Shown: positions 33,926 to 43,087 of the stretch, piece after piece | Position numbering within the stretch: the stretch's first letter is position 1 | How the letters are laid out: the number at the start of each line of letters is the position of its first letter | DNA from: Streptomyces sp. ISL-98 | Lineage (GTDB): Bacteria; Actinomycetota; Actinomycetes; Streptomycetales; Streptomycetaceae | Reading direction: 5' to 3' | DNA: 64,000 nt | Assembly (NCBI RefSeq): GCF_018614055.1 | Contig: NZ_JAGGPB010000039.1 | Location: forward strand, 1 to 64,000 | Position numbers and translations under genes: made by a program | The notes under the pieces: generated by a model | The model's database searches: none | What the model was told of the DNA's origin: nothing | What the model saw: only the letters and a program-made list of their open reading frames with translations

Positions 33926-35442
33926 CGACGAGTACGACTTCGGAGTCGTCGGCCGCCGCTCCGCTCTTCGACCTGCAGGCTCTGGTGGTGGCGGTACGCA
34001 GACGGCGCCGCCTCTGGTCCTTCATGGCGCTCCTTGGGCTGCTCGTCGGCGCGGCGGTGGCAGTCCTGATGCCGCCGCCGCCGACCGCGGTGACCAAGGT
34101 GCTGGTCGCGCATCAGGCCGACCAGCCGAACGACCCCGGAACGCTGATCCGCACCGACGTCGCGCTGCTGCAGACCACTCGGATCGCCAGTAACGCCCTG
34201 CAGTCCCTCAACTCCACAGAAAAACCAGAGGACTTCATGCAGGACTACGGGGGTATCGGCTTGACCAACAACCTGCTGCAGATCAATGTGACAGGTGACA
34301 GCGACGCGGAAGCGGTGGCCCGTGCCAAGGCGCTGGCCGAAGCGTTCGTCGCGAACCATGTGAAGCAGATACAGGCAGCCGCGAAAGCCGAGGCCAAGGC
34401 TCTGCTCGACCAGCGTGACCGCATGCGGGACGAACTCGCCCAGGTCAACAAGGCGATCGGAGACGGACCGCAGGACAACAGCCCGGAAGCCTCGGCGAAT
34501 TTCGAGTCGCTCTTCGCCCGCCGGGCCGAACTCACCTCGCGGATAGCCGATTTCGATCAGCGCGCAGCAGAGGCGCGCACCGGCACGCCCCAGCTCATCG
34601 CCGGCACACAGATCGTGGACGCCCCGCGCGCGGTGCAGCACTCCCTGCCCAAGGCCGCTGCCACCAACGCCGCGATCGGGCTCGCCCTCGGGCTCGCCCT
34701 CGGGCTCGCGCTGGCCGCGGTCGGCTCGGTGGTGGCGGATCGCCCCGTGCTGCGCCGGGATTTCGCGGCGAACCTGGGCGCCTCGGTCATCGCGGAGCTG
34801 CCCCGTCGGACGGGCAGGCTGTGGCAGCGCCGACGGATCCGGGAGGCACGGACACGGCTCACCACGTCCCTGGCCCGCACCGTGCTCGGCTCCGCGGAAC
34901 CGGTGTCGCTGCTGGAGCTGGGCTGTGCGCGCGGCACGAGTGTGCTCGCCCTGGACCTCGCCCGGGCACTGGAACCGGAGGGGCCCGTGGTCATCGTCGA
35001 TGGACTGCCCGGCCCGCAGCTCGCGGGCCGCCGCCCGAAGCCGGGAGACCCGACCGTGGTCAGCGGCGAGCGTGCCGCGGCCGTGTCGCATCAGGAGCGC
35101 CGGCTCGGCGTCGGATCGGTGGCGCCCGGCACGGCGTGGACCGACCTCCAGTACCTCGGCACCCGGACCGTGCTCGTCGTGCGTGCCGGGCACGGCAGCG
35201 CCGCATGGCTGCACACCGTGGCGCGGCAGCTCGCGGACCAGCGCATTGCGGTGATCGGTGTGGTGCTGATCGACCCCGATCCGCGTGACCGGACCGACGG
35301 CACGCTGTGGGACGGGCTGCACACCGCGCTGCGCGGCCAGAGCGAGCGCTTGGCCCGGCAGAACGGGACGGGCCTGCGGCGGACGGAGCGGCAGCCGATG
35401 TGGGACGCACGGGTCCCGGACAGCGACCAGGAGGCGCGGTAG
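33922..35442 (+). CDS. Second Wzz-type polysaccharide copolymerase with degenerate kinase-like tail
   Basis: GTG 33922 (GGAGG upstream, 4-bp overlap with the preceding gene) gives 506 aa. A membrane span lies at about 30-50, followed by an extracytoplasmic coiled region (about 110-220) and a second span built from the tandem triplet G-L-A-L-G-L-A-L-G-L-A-L. The cytoplasmic domain resembles BY-kinase-type ATPases in order (S-L-L-E-L-G-C-A-R-G-T-S-V-L-A-L-D-L-A where a P-loop is expected; V-V-I-V-D-G) but lacks GKS/T. It is therefore probably not an active kinase. Two such proteins in a row suggest a heteromeric length-control complex. Confidence 0.85.
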   Translation: MTTSTTSESSAAAPLFDLQALVVAVRRRRRLWSFMALLGLLVGAAVAVLMPPPPTAVTKVLVAHQADQPNDPGTLIRTDVALLQTTRIASNALQSLNSTEKPEDFMQDYGGIGLTNNLLQINVTGDSDAEAVARAKALAEAFVANHVKQIQAAAKAEAKALLDQRDRMRDELAQVNKAIGDGPQDNSPEASANFESLFARRAELTSRIADFDQRAAEARTGTPQLIAGTQIVDAPRAVQHSLPKAAATNAAIGLALGLALGLALAAVGSVVADRPVLRRDFAANLGASVIAELPRRTGRLWQRRRIREARTRLTTSLARTVLGSAEPVSLLELGCARGTSVLALDLARALEPEGPVVIVDGLPGPQLAGRRPKPGDPTVVSGERAAAVSHQERRLGVGSVAPGTAWTDLQYLGTRTVLVVRAGHGSAAWLHTVARQLADQRIAVIGVVLIDPDPRDRTDGTLWDGLHTALRGQSERLARQNGTGLRRTERQPMWDARVPDSDQEAR

Positions 35443-35445
35443 GAC

Positions 35446-37380
35446 ATGTGTGGCATCGCAGGAACTTACCTATGGCCGGACGGGAAGGTCGTGGCCGACC
35501 GGCTCACCGATACCCTCGCCCACCGCGGCCCGGACGGGGCGGGCCGGTACAGCCACCCCGCCGGTGACGGCGAAGTGCAGCTCGGGCACCGCCGGCTTGC
35601 CATCATCGACCTGTCCGAGACCGGCGCCCAGCCGATGGTCTCGGGCGGCCTAGTCCTGACGTACAACGGCGAGCTGTACAACGCGCCCGAGCTGCGTGCC
35701 GAACTGGCAGCCGCCGGCGTGCGCTTCCGCGGTACCTCCGACACCGAGGTGCTCCTTGAGGCCTGGCGGCGCTGGGGCACGGACTGCCTGCCCCGGCTGC
35801 GCGGTATGTTCGCGTTCGGGATCTTCGACGAGCGCACCGGTGAACTGGTGCTGGCGCGCGACCAGTTGGGCATCAAGCCGCTGTTCCTGCTCCGGCGCGG
35901 TGCGGGCCTGGTGTTCGCCTCCGAGCTCAAGGCGCTCGCCGTCGCCACCGGCGGGTCTCTGGAGGTGGACCATGCGGCGCTGGTGGCCTCGCTGTTGTAC
36001 TACTGGGTGCCGGACTCGCGCTGCGCGTACCGCGAAGCGGAGAAGCTGCCGCCGGGGAGCTGGCTGCGGTGCCGGCCCGACGGCCGGGTGGAGCGCGGCC
36101 GGTACTGGCACTTGAAGGACGTCGCCGCCGAGGGCCGGGAGCGGGCCCTGAGCGGCGAGCAGCCGGACCTGGCCGCCATCGTCGAGGAGTCGACCCGACG
36201 CCACCTGCTCTCCGACGTACCCGTGGCGACCTTCCTCTCCGGCGGTCTCGACTCCAGCTACCTGACCGCGCTGGCGGCCCGCGACCAACCCGGGATCTCC
36301 GCCTACACGATCGGATTCCGCGCCGAGGACGCCAAGTTCGAGGCGATGCCGGACGACCTTCGCTATGCCCGACGGGTGGCCGAGCGGTTCGGCGTCGACC
36401 TGCATGAGATCGAGATCGCTCCGAATGTGCTCGACCTGCTGCCGCAGATGACGTACCACCTGGACGAGCCGATCGGCGACCCCGCCGCGATCAACACGTT
36501 CCTGATCTGCGAGGCCGCCCGGGAGGCCGGGGTCAAGGTGATGCTCTCGGGGATGGGCGCCGACGAGCTGTTCGCCGGTTACCGCAAGCACCTGGCCAAC
36601 CTCCTTGCGCTGCGCTACCAACGCGTCCCGGGGCCCCTGCGGCGCGGGGTGTCCAGGGTCGTGGACCGGCTGCCGGTCGCCACAGCCCGCCGCGGGTACC
36701 GGTCGGTGCGCTTCGCGAAGCGGTTCCTCTCATTCGCCGATCTGCCGGAGGAGACCGCGTTCCGGCGCAGCTACACCATGTACGACCAGGACGAGCTGCT
36801 CGCCCTGGTCAATCCGGACTTGGCCGGGACGGTCGAGGACGTGCTGACCGAGCACGCGGACATCTACCAGGACAACGACCTCGACGACTTCGTCAACCGC
36901 ATGTGCCTGGGCGACGCCCGGATGTTCCTGCCGGGCCTGAACCTCGCTTACACGGACCGGTCGAGCATGGCCGCGTCGACCGAGGTGCGGGTGCCGTACG
37001 TGGATGTCGAGGTGGTCAAGGCGGCGTTCGCCGTGCCCGGCGATCGCAAGATCGTCGGACGACAGGGCAAGGCCGTCCTCAAGGAGGCGGCCACCTCGAT
37101 CCTGCCCCGGGAGATCGTGTACCGGCCCAAGGGCCTGTTCAGCGCCCCGCTGCGGGCCTGGATGAGCCGGGATCTGGCACCGCTGGTGCGCGAGGTGGTC
37201 AACGACGGCGTGCTCGTCAACTCCGGGCTCCTGCGCCGCGACGCGCTGGCGCGCATGGTCGCCGAGGACGCCGCCGGGCAGCGGGACTTCTCCAAGCATC
37301 TGTGGCATGTGCTGACCCTCGAGTACTGGTATCGCGGCGCGACCTCTGGGTCCGGTCAGAGCACTCGGTTAACGGCTTAG
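35446..37380 (+). CDS. Asparagine synthase-like amidotransferase in the polysaccharide locus
   Basis: The 644-aa protein starts M-C-G-I-A-G, exposing Cys2, the glutaminase nucleophile. The class II glutaminase domain follows (R-G-P-D-G-A; Y-N-G-E-L-Y-N; S-D-T-E-V-L-L-E), then the synthetase domain with the PP-loop S-G-G-L-D-S-S (about 265-271) and S-G-M-G-A-D-E-L-F-A-G-Y. All catalytic parts are intact. Members inside polysaccharide loci (such as WbpS) amidate uronic acids. With the mannuronate-forming dehydrogenase two genes upstream, amidation of a uronic acid is likely, but plain asparagine synthesis cannot be excluded. Confidence 0.93.
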   Translation: MCGIAGTYLWPDGKVVADRLTDTLAHRGPDGAGRYSHPAGDGEVQLGHRRLAIIDLSETGAQPMVSGGLVLTYNGELYNAPELRAELAAAGVRFRGTSDTEVLLEAWRRWGTDCLPRLRGMFAFGIFDERTGELVLARDQLGIKPLFLLRRGAGLVFASELKALAVATGGSLEVDHAALVASLLYYWVPDSRCAYREAEKLPPGSWLRCRPDGRVERGRYWHLKDVAAEGRERALSGEQPDLAAIVEESTRRHLLSDVPVATFLSGGLDSSYLTALAARDQPGISAYTIGFRAEDAKFEAMPDDLRYARRVAERFGVDLHEIEIAPNVLDLLPQMTYHLDEPIGDPAAINTFLICEAAREAGVKVMLSGMGADELFAGYRKHLANLLALRYQRVPGPLRRGVSRVVDRLPVATARRGYRSVRFAKRFLSFADLPEETAFRRSYTMYDQDELLALVNPDLAGTVEDVLTEHADIYQDNDLDDFVNRMCLGDARMFLPGLNLAYTDRSSMAASTEVRVPYVDVEVVKAAFAVPGDRKIVGRQGKAVLKEAATSILPREIVYRPKGLFSAPLRAWMSRDLAPLVREVVNDGVLVNSGLLRRDALARMVAEDAAGQRDFSKHLWHVLTLEYWYRGATSGSGQSTRLTA

Positions 37381-37397
37381 GAATCAGAGGAGTTCGG

Positions 37398-39602
37398 GTG
37401 AAGCAGGTTGTACAGAACTACAAGAGCGGCGAGCTGGCGGTGCTCGACGTGCCGGTGCCGGGGTGCAAGGCGGGCGGTGTGCTGGTCCGCAGCGCCTACT
37501 CGCTGATATCCACCGGGACCGAGCTCATGAAGGTGTCCGAGGCCGGCATGTCGATGCTGGGCAAGGCCCGCTCCCGGCCGGACCAGGTGGCCAAGGTCAT
37601 GCAGAGCGTGGCCACCAACGGGGTGCCCGCCACCTACCGCAAGGTGATGGGCAAGCTGGACTCCTACACGCCGCTGGGCTACTCGCTGTGCGGGGTGGTC
37701 GAGCAGGCCGGCACCGGGATCGACGACGTGAAGGTTGGCGACGTCGTGGCATGCGCCGGCAATGAGCACGCGTTGCACGCCGAGCTGAACTGGGTGCCGA
37801 AGAACCTCTACGCCCCGGTGCCGGACGGCCTCGCGCCGCAGCACGCGGCCTTCGGCACCGTCGGGTCGATCGCAATGCAGGGCGTCCGCCAAGGCGAGCC
37901 GCAACTCGGCGACGTGGCACTGGTCATCGGCCTCGGGCTGATCGGGCAGCTGGTGGTGCAGCTCCTTACCGCCTCGGGAGTCCGCGTCGTCGGGGTCGAC
38001 CCCGACCCGGTGCGCTGTGAGCTCGCCGAGCGCCTGGGCGCGGCGGCCTGCGGCGATCCCGCCTCCGCGGCCGTGGAAGCCTCCGTCGCCGAGCTCACTG
38101 ACGGTCACGGCGTGGACCAGGTGTACCTGGCCGCCGGCGGCGGCAGCAACCAACCCGTCGAGCTGGCCGCCAAGTTGAGCCGGGACCGCGGCCGGGTGAT
38201 CGACATCGGCAAGTGCCGCCTGGACCTGCCGTGGAACGCGTACTACGAGAAAGAGCTCGACGTCCGGTTCTCCCGCAGTTACGGCCCCGGGCGCTACGAC
38301 CCGGAGTACGAGCTCGAGGGCCGGGACTACCCGATCGGCTACGTGCGCTGGACCGAGCGCCGCAACCTGGCGTGCTTCCTCGATCTCCTCGCCCGCGGCC
38401 GCGTCGACGTAGAGCCCCTGGTCTCCCACATCGCCGACTTCGACGACGCCGTGGAGACGTACCAGCGCCTGAAGGACGGCGACCTGAAGGCCGTGGCCGT
38501 GCTGTTCCGGTACCCCGAACAGGCGGGGGAAGCGGAGGAAGCGGCGGCCCCGGCCGTGGCCGTGCCCGCGGTGCGACGCAGCGGCAAAGCGCCCACCCCG
38601 GCCCGGCCCGCCAAGGCGTCGGTGCGGGTGGCGTTCGCCGGCGCGGGAAACTACGCGACCTCGATGCTGCTGCCGCACCTGGCACAGCGCGACGGCGTCG
38701 AGTTGTCCACGGTCGTCACCACGACGGCGCTGTCCGCGGCCAACGCGAAGCGGAAGTTCGGCTTCGCCGAGGCGACCACCGATCTCGACGCCGTGCTCGA
38801 CGACCCGTCCATCGACGCGGTGTTCGTGGTCACCCGCCACAGCTCGCACGCCGAACTGACCCAAAGGGCACTCCTTGCTGGCAAGGCGGTGTTCGTGGAG
38901 AAGCCCCTGGCCCTCACCGAGGACGAACTGGCAGGCGTGCTCGCGGCGGTGGAGAAGTCCGGCAACGACCGGCTGCAGGTGGGCTTCAACCGCCGGTTCG
39001 CGCCGCTGCTGCAGGAGGCCAGGAAGCGGTTCGGCGCCCGGACCGGTCCGGCGAGCCTGCGCTACCTGGTCAACGCGGGCCGGCTGCAGCACGGCAGCTG
39101 GTACCTCCAACAGGGCACCGAGGGCTCGCGGTTCGCCGGCGAGGGCGGGCACTTCATCGACACGGCAAGCTGGCTGCTCGAGGCCGACCCGGTCTCGGTG
39201 TACGCGGTCGCGACGTCCGGCAACGAGGACCTGCAGGTCGTGCTGCGCTACCCGGACGGGTCCACCGCCACCATCAGTTACGTCACCACCGGCTCGTCGG
39301 CCTTCCCCAAGGAGACGCTGGACCTGATCGCGGACGGCAAGGTGCTGCGGCTCGACGACTTCGTCCGTGCCTCGGTGTTTGCAGACGGAGGGGTCGGCCG
39401 CAAGCGGTGGGTCTCCTCGCGGCTGCCCAAGGCCCGGGACAAGGGCCAGTCCGCCGAGCTGGCCGCGTTCATCAAGGCCGTGCGGACCGGCGGCCCGATG
39501 CCGGTGCCGCTGGAGTCGCTGGTCGCCACCACGGCGGCCACCCTCGCCGTGCAGACCGGCCTGGCCGGCGGCGCGCCGGTGACGTTGGCGAGGGCGCGAT
39601 GA
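37398..39602 (+). CDS. Two-domain oxidoreductase: zinc-ADH-like plus Gfo/Idh/MocA
   Basis: GTG 37398 (GAGGAG upstream) gives 734 aa. Residues 1-370 form a medium-chain dehydrogenase-like domain (C-G-V-V-E-Q-A-G; V-I-G-L-G-L-I-G-Q-L). An Ala/Pro-rich linker (about 375-398) follows, then a Gfo/Idh-type dehydrogenase (V-A-F-A-G-A-G-N-Y-A-T; F-V-E-K-P-L-A-L-T-E-D; E-G-G-H-F-I-D). This fusion recurs in bacterial surface-glycan loci next to heparinase-like genes, as here. It probably interconverts keto and hydroxy groups on a nucleotide sugar or glycan end. The exact reaction is not known. Confidence 0.9.
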   Translation: MKQVVQNYKSGELAVLDVPVPGCKAGGVLVRSAYSLISTGTELMKVSEAGMSMLGKARSRPDQVAKVMQSVATNGVPATYRKVMGKLDSYTPLGYSLCGVVEQAGTGIDDVKVGDVVACAGNEHALHAELNWVPKNLYAPVPDGLAPQHAAFGTVGSIAMQGVRQGEPQLGDVALVIGLGLIGQLVVQLLTASGVRVVGVDPDPVRCELAERLGAAACGDPASAAVEASVAELTDGHGVDQVYLAAGGGSNQPVELAAKLSRDRGRVIDIGKCRLDLPWNAYYEKELDVRFSRSYGPGRYDPEYELEGRDYPIGYVRWTERRNLACFLDLLARGRVDVEPLVSHIADFDDAVETYQRLKDGDLKAVAVLFRYPEQAGEAEEAAAPAVAVPAVRRSGKAPTPARPAKASVRVAFAGAGNYATSMLLPHLAQRDGVELSTVVTTTALSAANAKRKFGFAEATTDLDAVLDDPSIDAVFVVTRHSSHAELTQRALLAGKAVFVEKPLALTEDELAGVLAAVEKSGNDRLQVGFNRRFAPLLQEARKRFGARTGPASLRYLVNAGRLQHGSWYLQQGTEGSRFAGEGGHFIDTASWLLEADPVSVYAVATSGNEDLQVVLRYPDGSTATISYVTTGSSAFPKETLDLIADGKVLRLDDFVRASVFADGGVGRKRWVSSRLPKARDKGQSAELAAFIKAVRTGGPMPVPLESLVATTAATLAVQTGLAGGAPVTLARAR

Positions 39603-41557
39603 CCATGAGCGCGGGCTGGTACCTGCGGCGGCTGTCCCGGATGGGACCGCAGGAGATCGCCGGCCGGGCGGGCGACACGGTGCGCAGGCGGCGGTGGCGG
39701 TCGGCGCTGCCCAACTGCCCGAGCGTGACCGGCGCCCGGTTCACCGCGGTACTGCCCGCCGGGACGATCGCCGCGGTGCCGGCGGACGCCGCGAAACGTC
39801 TCATCGCCGAGGCGGACCGGCTGATGGCCGGGCACGCCGAGTTCTTCGGCGTGGACCGCGACGACCTGGCCGACCCGGACTGGTGGTACGACCCGAAGAC
39901 CGGGCGCCGGGCTCCGTGGGGCTACGCCTTCGACGTGCCGTACCGGAACGAGGACGTGGTCGGGGACATCAAGCAGATCTGGGAGCCGTCCCGGCATCAG
40001 TACCTCACCGTGCTCGCCGCCGCCTACGCGATCACCGGGAACGAGCAGTACGCCGAGCGGGTGGCCGAGCATCTGCGGTTGTGGTGGACGGCCAACGCGC
40101 CGCTGCGCGGAGTGCACTGGATCAGCGGCATCGAGCTGGGGATCCGGCTCCTTTCCTGGGTGTGGATCCGCCGGCTGCTCGACGGCTGGCCGGGCGCGGC
40201 CGGTCTTTTCGAGGACAACCCGGTGGCGCTGAACCAGATCTGGCACCACCAGCGCTGGCTGGCCGCCTTCCCCAGCCGGGGATCTTCGGCGAACAACCAC
40301 GTCATCGCCGAGGCCGCCGGGCAGTTGGCCGCAGCCTGCGCGTTCGGGTGGTTCCCCTCCTCGGCGCGTTGGCGAGCCGGCGCGCTGCGGTCGCTGGAGC
40401 GGCATCTGCGCAGCAACACCTTCGAGTCCGGCCTCAACCGCGAGTTGGCCACCGAGTATCACGGACTTGTCCTCGAGCTCGGCCTGGCCGCGGTGGCCGA
40501 GGCGGACGCCGCCGACGTACCGGTCCCCGCGTCGATCCGCCTTGTGCTACTGCGGATGACCGACGCGCTCGCGGCCGTCGTGGACGGCCGGTTACGGCCG
40601 CCGCGCCAGGGAGACGCGGACGACGGGCACGGTCTGGTCGTGGACGGCGCGGGCACCGACCGCTGGGCCTCGCTACTGGCCACCGGGGACGCCGTGTTCG
40701 GCCGGCTCGCCTGGTGGCCGGCGGCGGGTGGCACCGATGTGCGCACCCCGCTGCTTGCCGCGCTCATCCGGCCGTACGCGAAAAATGGAACCGCACCGGC
40801 CGTGACCCGCCCGGCAGGCCGACCCGCCCATTTCGCTGACGCGGGCATGACCATTCTGCGCGGTCCGGAGGAGATCTGGTGCCGCTGCGACGGGGGTCCG
40901 CACGGGTTCCTGTCCATCGCCGCGCATGCCCACGCGGACGCCCTGTCCGTGGAGGTCCGGCACGACGGGGTCGACGTGCTCGCCGATCCGGGGACGTACT
41001 GCTACCACGGGCAGCCCGAGTGGCGGCAGTACTTCCGGTCGACCCTCGGCCACAACACCCTGCAATTGGACGGCGGTGACCAGTCCGTCTCCGGCGGCCC
41101 GTTCCTGTGGACCCGGCAGGCCCGCAGCCGCGTTCTGGTCGCGGATACCTCGGACGCGGGTGTGGCCCGCTGGAGCGCCGAGCACGACGGGTACCAGGGC
41201 TCCGTGCACCGCCGCCGGGTGGAGCTGACCGCCGCGAGCCAGGAGCTGCGGGTGGTCGACGATGTGCGCGGCCCGCGCCATGCAGTGCAACTGGCGTTCC
41301 ACCTCGGCCCGTTGATCGCCGCGGATCTGGTGGGGAACCGGGCACAGCTCACCTGGACCCGGGACGGCGAGGACCGCTCCGCGGTGCTCGACCTGCCCGG
41401 GCAGCTGTCCTGGCGGGCGCATCGCGGCGAGACCGACCCGCCGCTGGGCTGGTACTCCGCCGGCTTCGGGCGCAAGGAACCCACCACCACGCTGGTCGGC
41501 ACAGGCTTCACCGACGGCGCGGAGGGGTTCACCACCGTACTCAGGTTCCGGGGCTAG
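39599..41557 (+). CDS. Heparinase II/III / alginate-lyase-like protein
   Basis: The ATG at 39599 overlaps the preceding stop. The 652-aa protein has an N-terminal alpha-barrel half (P-Y-R-N-E-D-V-V-G-D-I-K-Q-I-W-E-P-S-R; H-W-I-S-G-I-E-L-G-I-R; S-S-A-N-N-H-V-I-A-E) and a C-terminal heparinase II/III-like beta-sandwich (H-A-H-A-D-A-L-S-V-E-V; L-A-D-P-G-T-Y; Y-F-R-S-T-L-G-H-N-T-L). The Asn-His, Tyr and His set expected of uronate lyases is present. No signal peptide, so it may act on lipid-linked or nascent chains at the membrane. Target: a uronic-acid polymer. Confidence 0.9.
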   Translation: MTMSAGWYLRRLSRMGPQEIAGRAGDTVRRRRWRSALPNCPSVTGARFTAVLPAGTIAAVPADAAKRLIAEADRLMAGHAEFFGVDRDDLADPDWWYDPKTGRRAPWGYAFDVPYRNEDVVGDIKQIWEPSRHQYLTVLAAAYAITGNEQYAERVAEHLRLWWTANAPLRGVHWISGIELGIRLLSWVWIRRLLDGWPGAAGLFEDNPVALNQIWHHQRWLAAFPSRGSSANNHVIAEAAGQLAAACAFGWFPSSARWRAGALRSLERHLRSNTFESGLNRELATEYHGLVLELGLAAVAEADAADVPVPASIRLVLLRMTDALAAVVDGRLRPPRQGDADDGHGLVVDGAGTDRWASLLATGDAVFGRLAWWPAAGGTDVRTPLLAALIRPYAKNGTAPAVTRPAGRPAHFADAGMTILRGPEEIWCRCDGGPHGFLSIAAHAHADALSVEVRHDGVDVLADPGTYCYHGQPEWRQYFRSTLGHNTLQLDGGDQSVSGGPFLWTRQARSRVLVADTSDAGVARWSAEHDGYQGSVHRRRVELTAASQELRVVDDVRGPRHAVQLAFHLGPLIAADLVGNRAQLTWTRDGEDRSAVLDLPGQLSWRAHRGETDPPLGWYSAGFGRKEPTTTLVGTGFTDGAEGFTTVLRFRG

Positions 41558-41568
41558 GGGGACGCGTG

Positions 41569-43086
41569 GTGATCGAGAAGCGGCACTGGGCGTTGCCGAC
41601 GGCACCGCTGGTGCTGGTCCTGCTGACGGCGACTGGCTGCGTGAGTACACCGGGCCCCCCGGCGGAGCCGACCGTTGCACGAGCCACGTCCGTGGCCCGG
41701 GTGTGCGCCAAGCCCGTGGCCGGGCCGGCGAAGGCGCCGGCGGGCGCGGTGACGGTCGACCCCGCGGTGGTCGGTGACCTCGCTGCGAAGACCAAGAGCA
41801 GCCCCCCGAACACCACGTTCTGGCTTCGACCGGGCAAGCACAGGCTCGAATCGGACCGTTATGCCCAGGTCATCCCCAAGAAGGGGAACCGCTACCTCGG
41901 CGCGCCGGGCGCGGTGCTCGACGGCCGGAAGAAGAACCAGTACGCGTTCGGCGGTTCGGCTCGCGACGTCACCATCCGCCACCTGACCGTGCAGCGTTTC
42001 GTCGCGCCGCAGGACCAGGGCGTGGTCAACCACGACTCGGCCGACGGGTGGGTGATCGAGCACGCGACGATCCAGCACAACTCCGGCGCCGGGCTGATGG
42101 CCGGTGCCCGCCAGCAGGTCCGCGCCAACTGCCTGCGCGAGAACGGCCAGTACGGAATGAACGCGTACAAGCCCGGCGACGCCATCCGCGGCCTGGTGGT
42201 CGAGGGCAACGAGATCGTGGGCAACAACACCGACGACTGGGAGCGGAAGCGGAAGGGCTGCGGCTGCACCGGAGGCATCAAGTTCTGGGCCGTCAACGGC
42301 GCCGACGTGCGGGGCAACTGGGTGCACGACAACCGCGGAACCGGGTTGTGGGCGGACACCAACAACAACGACTTCCGCATCGAGGACAACGTGCTCGAGG
42401 CCAACGACGGTGCCGCGCTGATCTACGAGACCAGCTACAACGCGGTCATCCGGAAGAACACGATCCGGCGGAACAACTGGGTCGAGGGCCGCAGGTACGC
42501 CGACCGCGGCGACAGCTTCCCGCTCGCGACCGTCTACCTGTCCGAGTCCGGCGGCGAACCACGGATCCGAGCCCGCACGGACAAGATCGAGATCTACCGA
42601 AACGTGCTGGAGAACAACTGGTCCGGGATCACCCTGTGGGAGAACGCCGACCGGTTCTGCAACAGCCCGGCCAACACCTCGTCCGGTGACTGCACGTTGC
42701 TGGTGAAGAAGACCGACCGCTGCGCGCGGCCGGCGATCGCCACCACACCGCTCTACGACGACTGCCGGTGGAAGACCCAGCGGGTGGACATCCACGACAA
42801 CCGCTTCGTGCTGGACAAGTCCGTCGTCGAGTGCACGGTGAAGTGCGACCGCATGGCGGTCCTTGCCAACTACGGCACCTATCCGGACTGGTCGCCCTAC
42901 CAGGGCGAGCGGGTGGCTGAGGCGATCACCCGCAAGCAGCACAACCGCTGGCACGACAACGTCTACCTCGGCCCATGGAAGTTCGTGGCCCACGACCCGA
43001 GCCGGGTGCTCGACTTCGGACAGTGGCAGGGCACGCCGTACCAGCAGGACGCGGGCAGCACCTTCCGTGCACGGGACGGTGGTTGA
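41569..43086 (+). CDS. Right-handed beta-helix lipoprotein
   Basis: GTG 41569 (AGGGGGA upstream; GTG 41566 is an alternative) gives 505 aa. A hydrophobic N-terminus ends in T-A-T-G-C, a plausible lipobox. The body is a parallel beta-helix with repeats of about 22-30 residues rich in N-x-I/V (V-V-E-G-N-E-I-V-G-N-N; I-E-D-N-V-L-E-A-N-D; I-E-I-Y-R-N-V-L-E-N-N) and a CGC-T cysteine cluster. Such folds host pectate lyases and mannuronan C5-epimerases. Beside a GDP-mannose dehydrogenase and a heparinase-like gene, a uronate epimerase or lyase role is plausible. Confidence 0.85.
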   Translation: MIEKRHWALPTAPLVLVLLTATGCVSTPGPPAEPTVARATSVARVCAKPVAGPAKAPAGAVTVDPAVVGDLAAKTKSSPPNTTFWLRPGKHRLESDRYAQVIPKKGNRYLGAPGAVLDGRKKNQYAFGGSARDVTIRHLTVQRFVAPQDQGVVNHDSADGWVIEHATIQHNSGAGLMAGARQQVRANCLRENGQYGMNAYKPGDAIRGLVVEGNEIVGNNTDDWERKRKGCGCTGGIKFWAVNGADVRGNWVHDNRGTGLWADTNNNDFRIEDNVLEANDGAALIYETSYNAVIRKNTIRRNNWVEGRRYADRGDSFPLATVYLSESGGEPRIRARTDKIEIYRNVLENNWSGITLWENADRFCNSPANTSSGDCTLLVKKTDRCARPAIATTPLYDDCRWKTQRVDIHDNRFVLDKSVVECTVKCDRMAVLANYGTYPDWSPYQGERVAEAITRKQHNRWHDNVYLGPWKFVAHDPSRVLDFGQWQGTPYQQDAGSTFRARDGG

Positions 43087-43087
43087 G

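Noticed and set aside
35446..37380. Asparagine synthase as a lasso-peptide cyclase
   Set aside because: No precursor peptide, B1 or B2 protein nearby; it has a complete glutaminase domain and lies inside a glycan locus.
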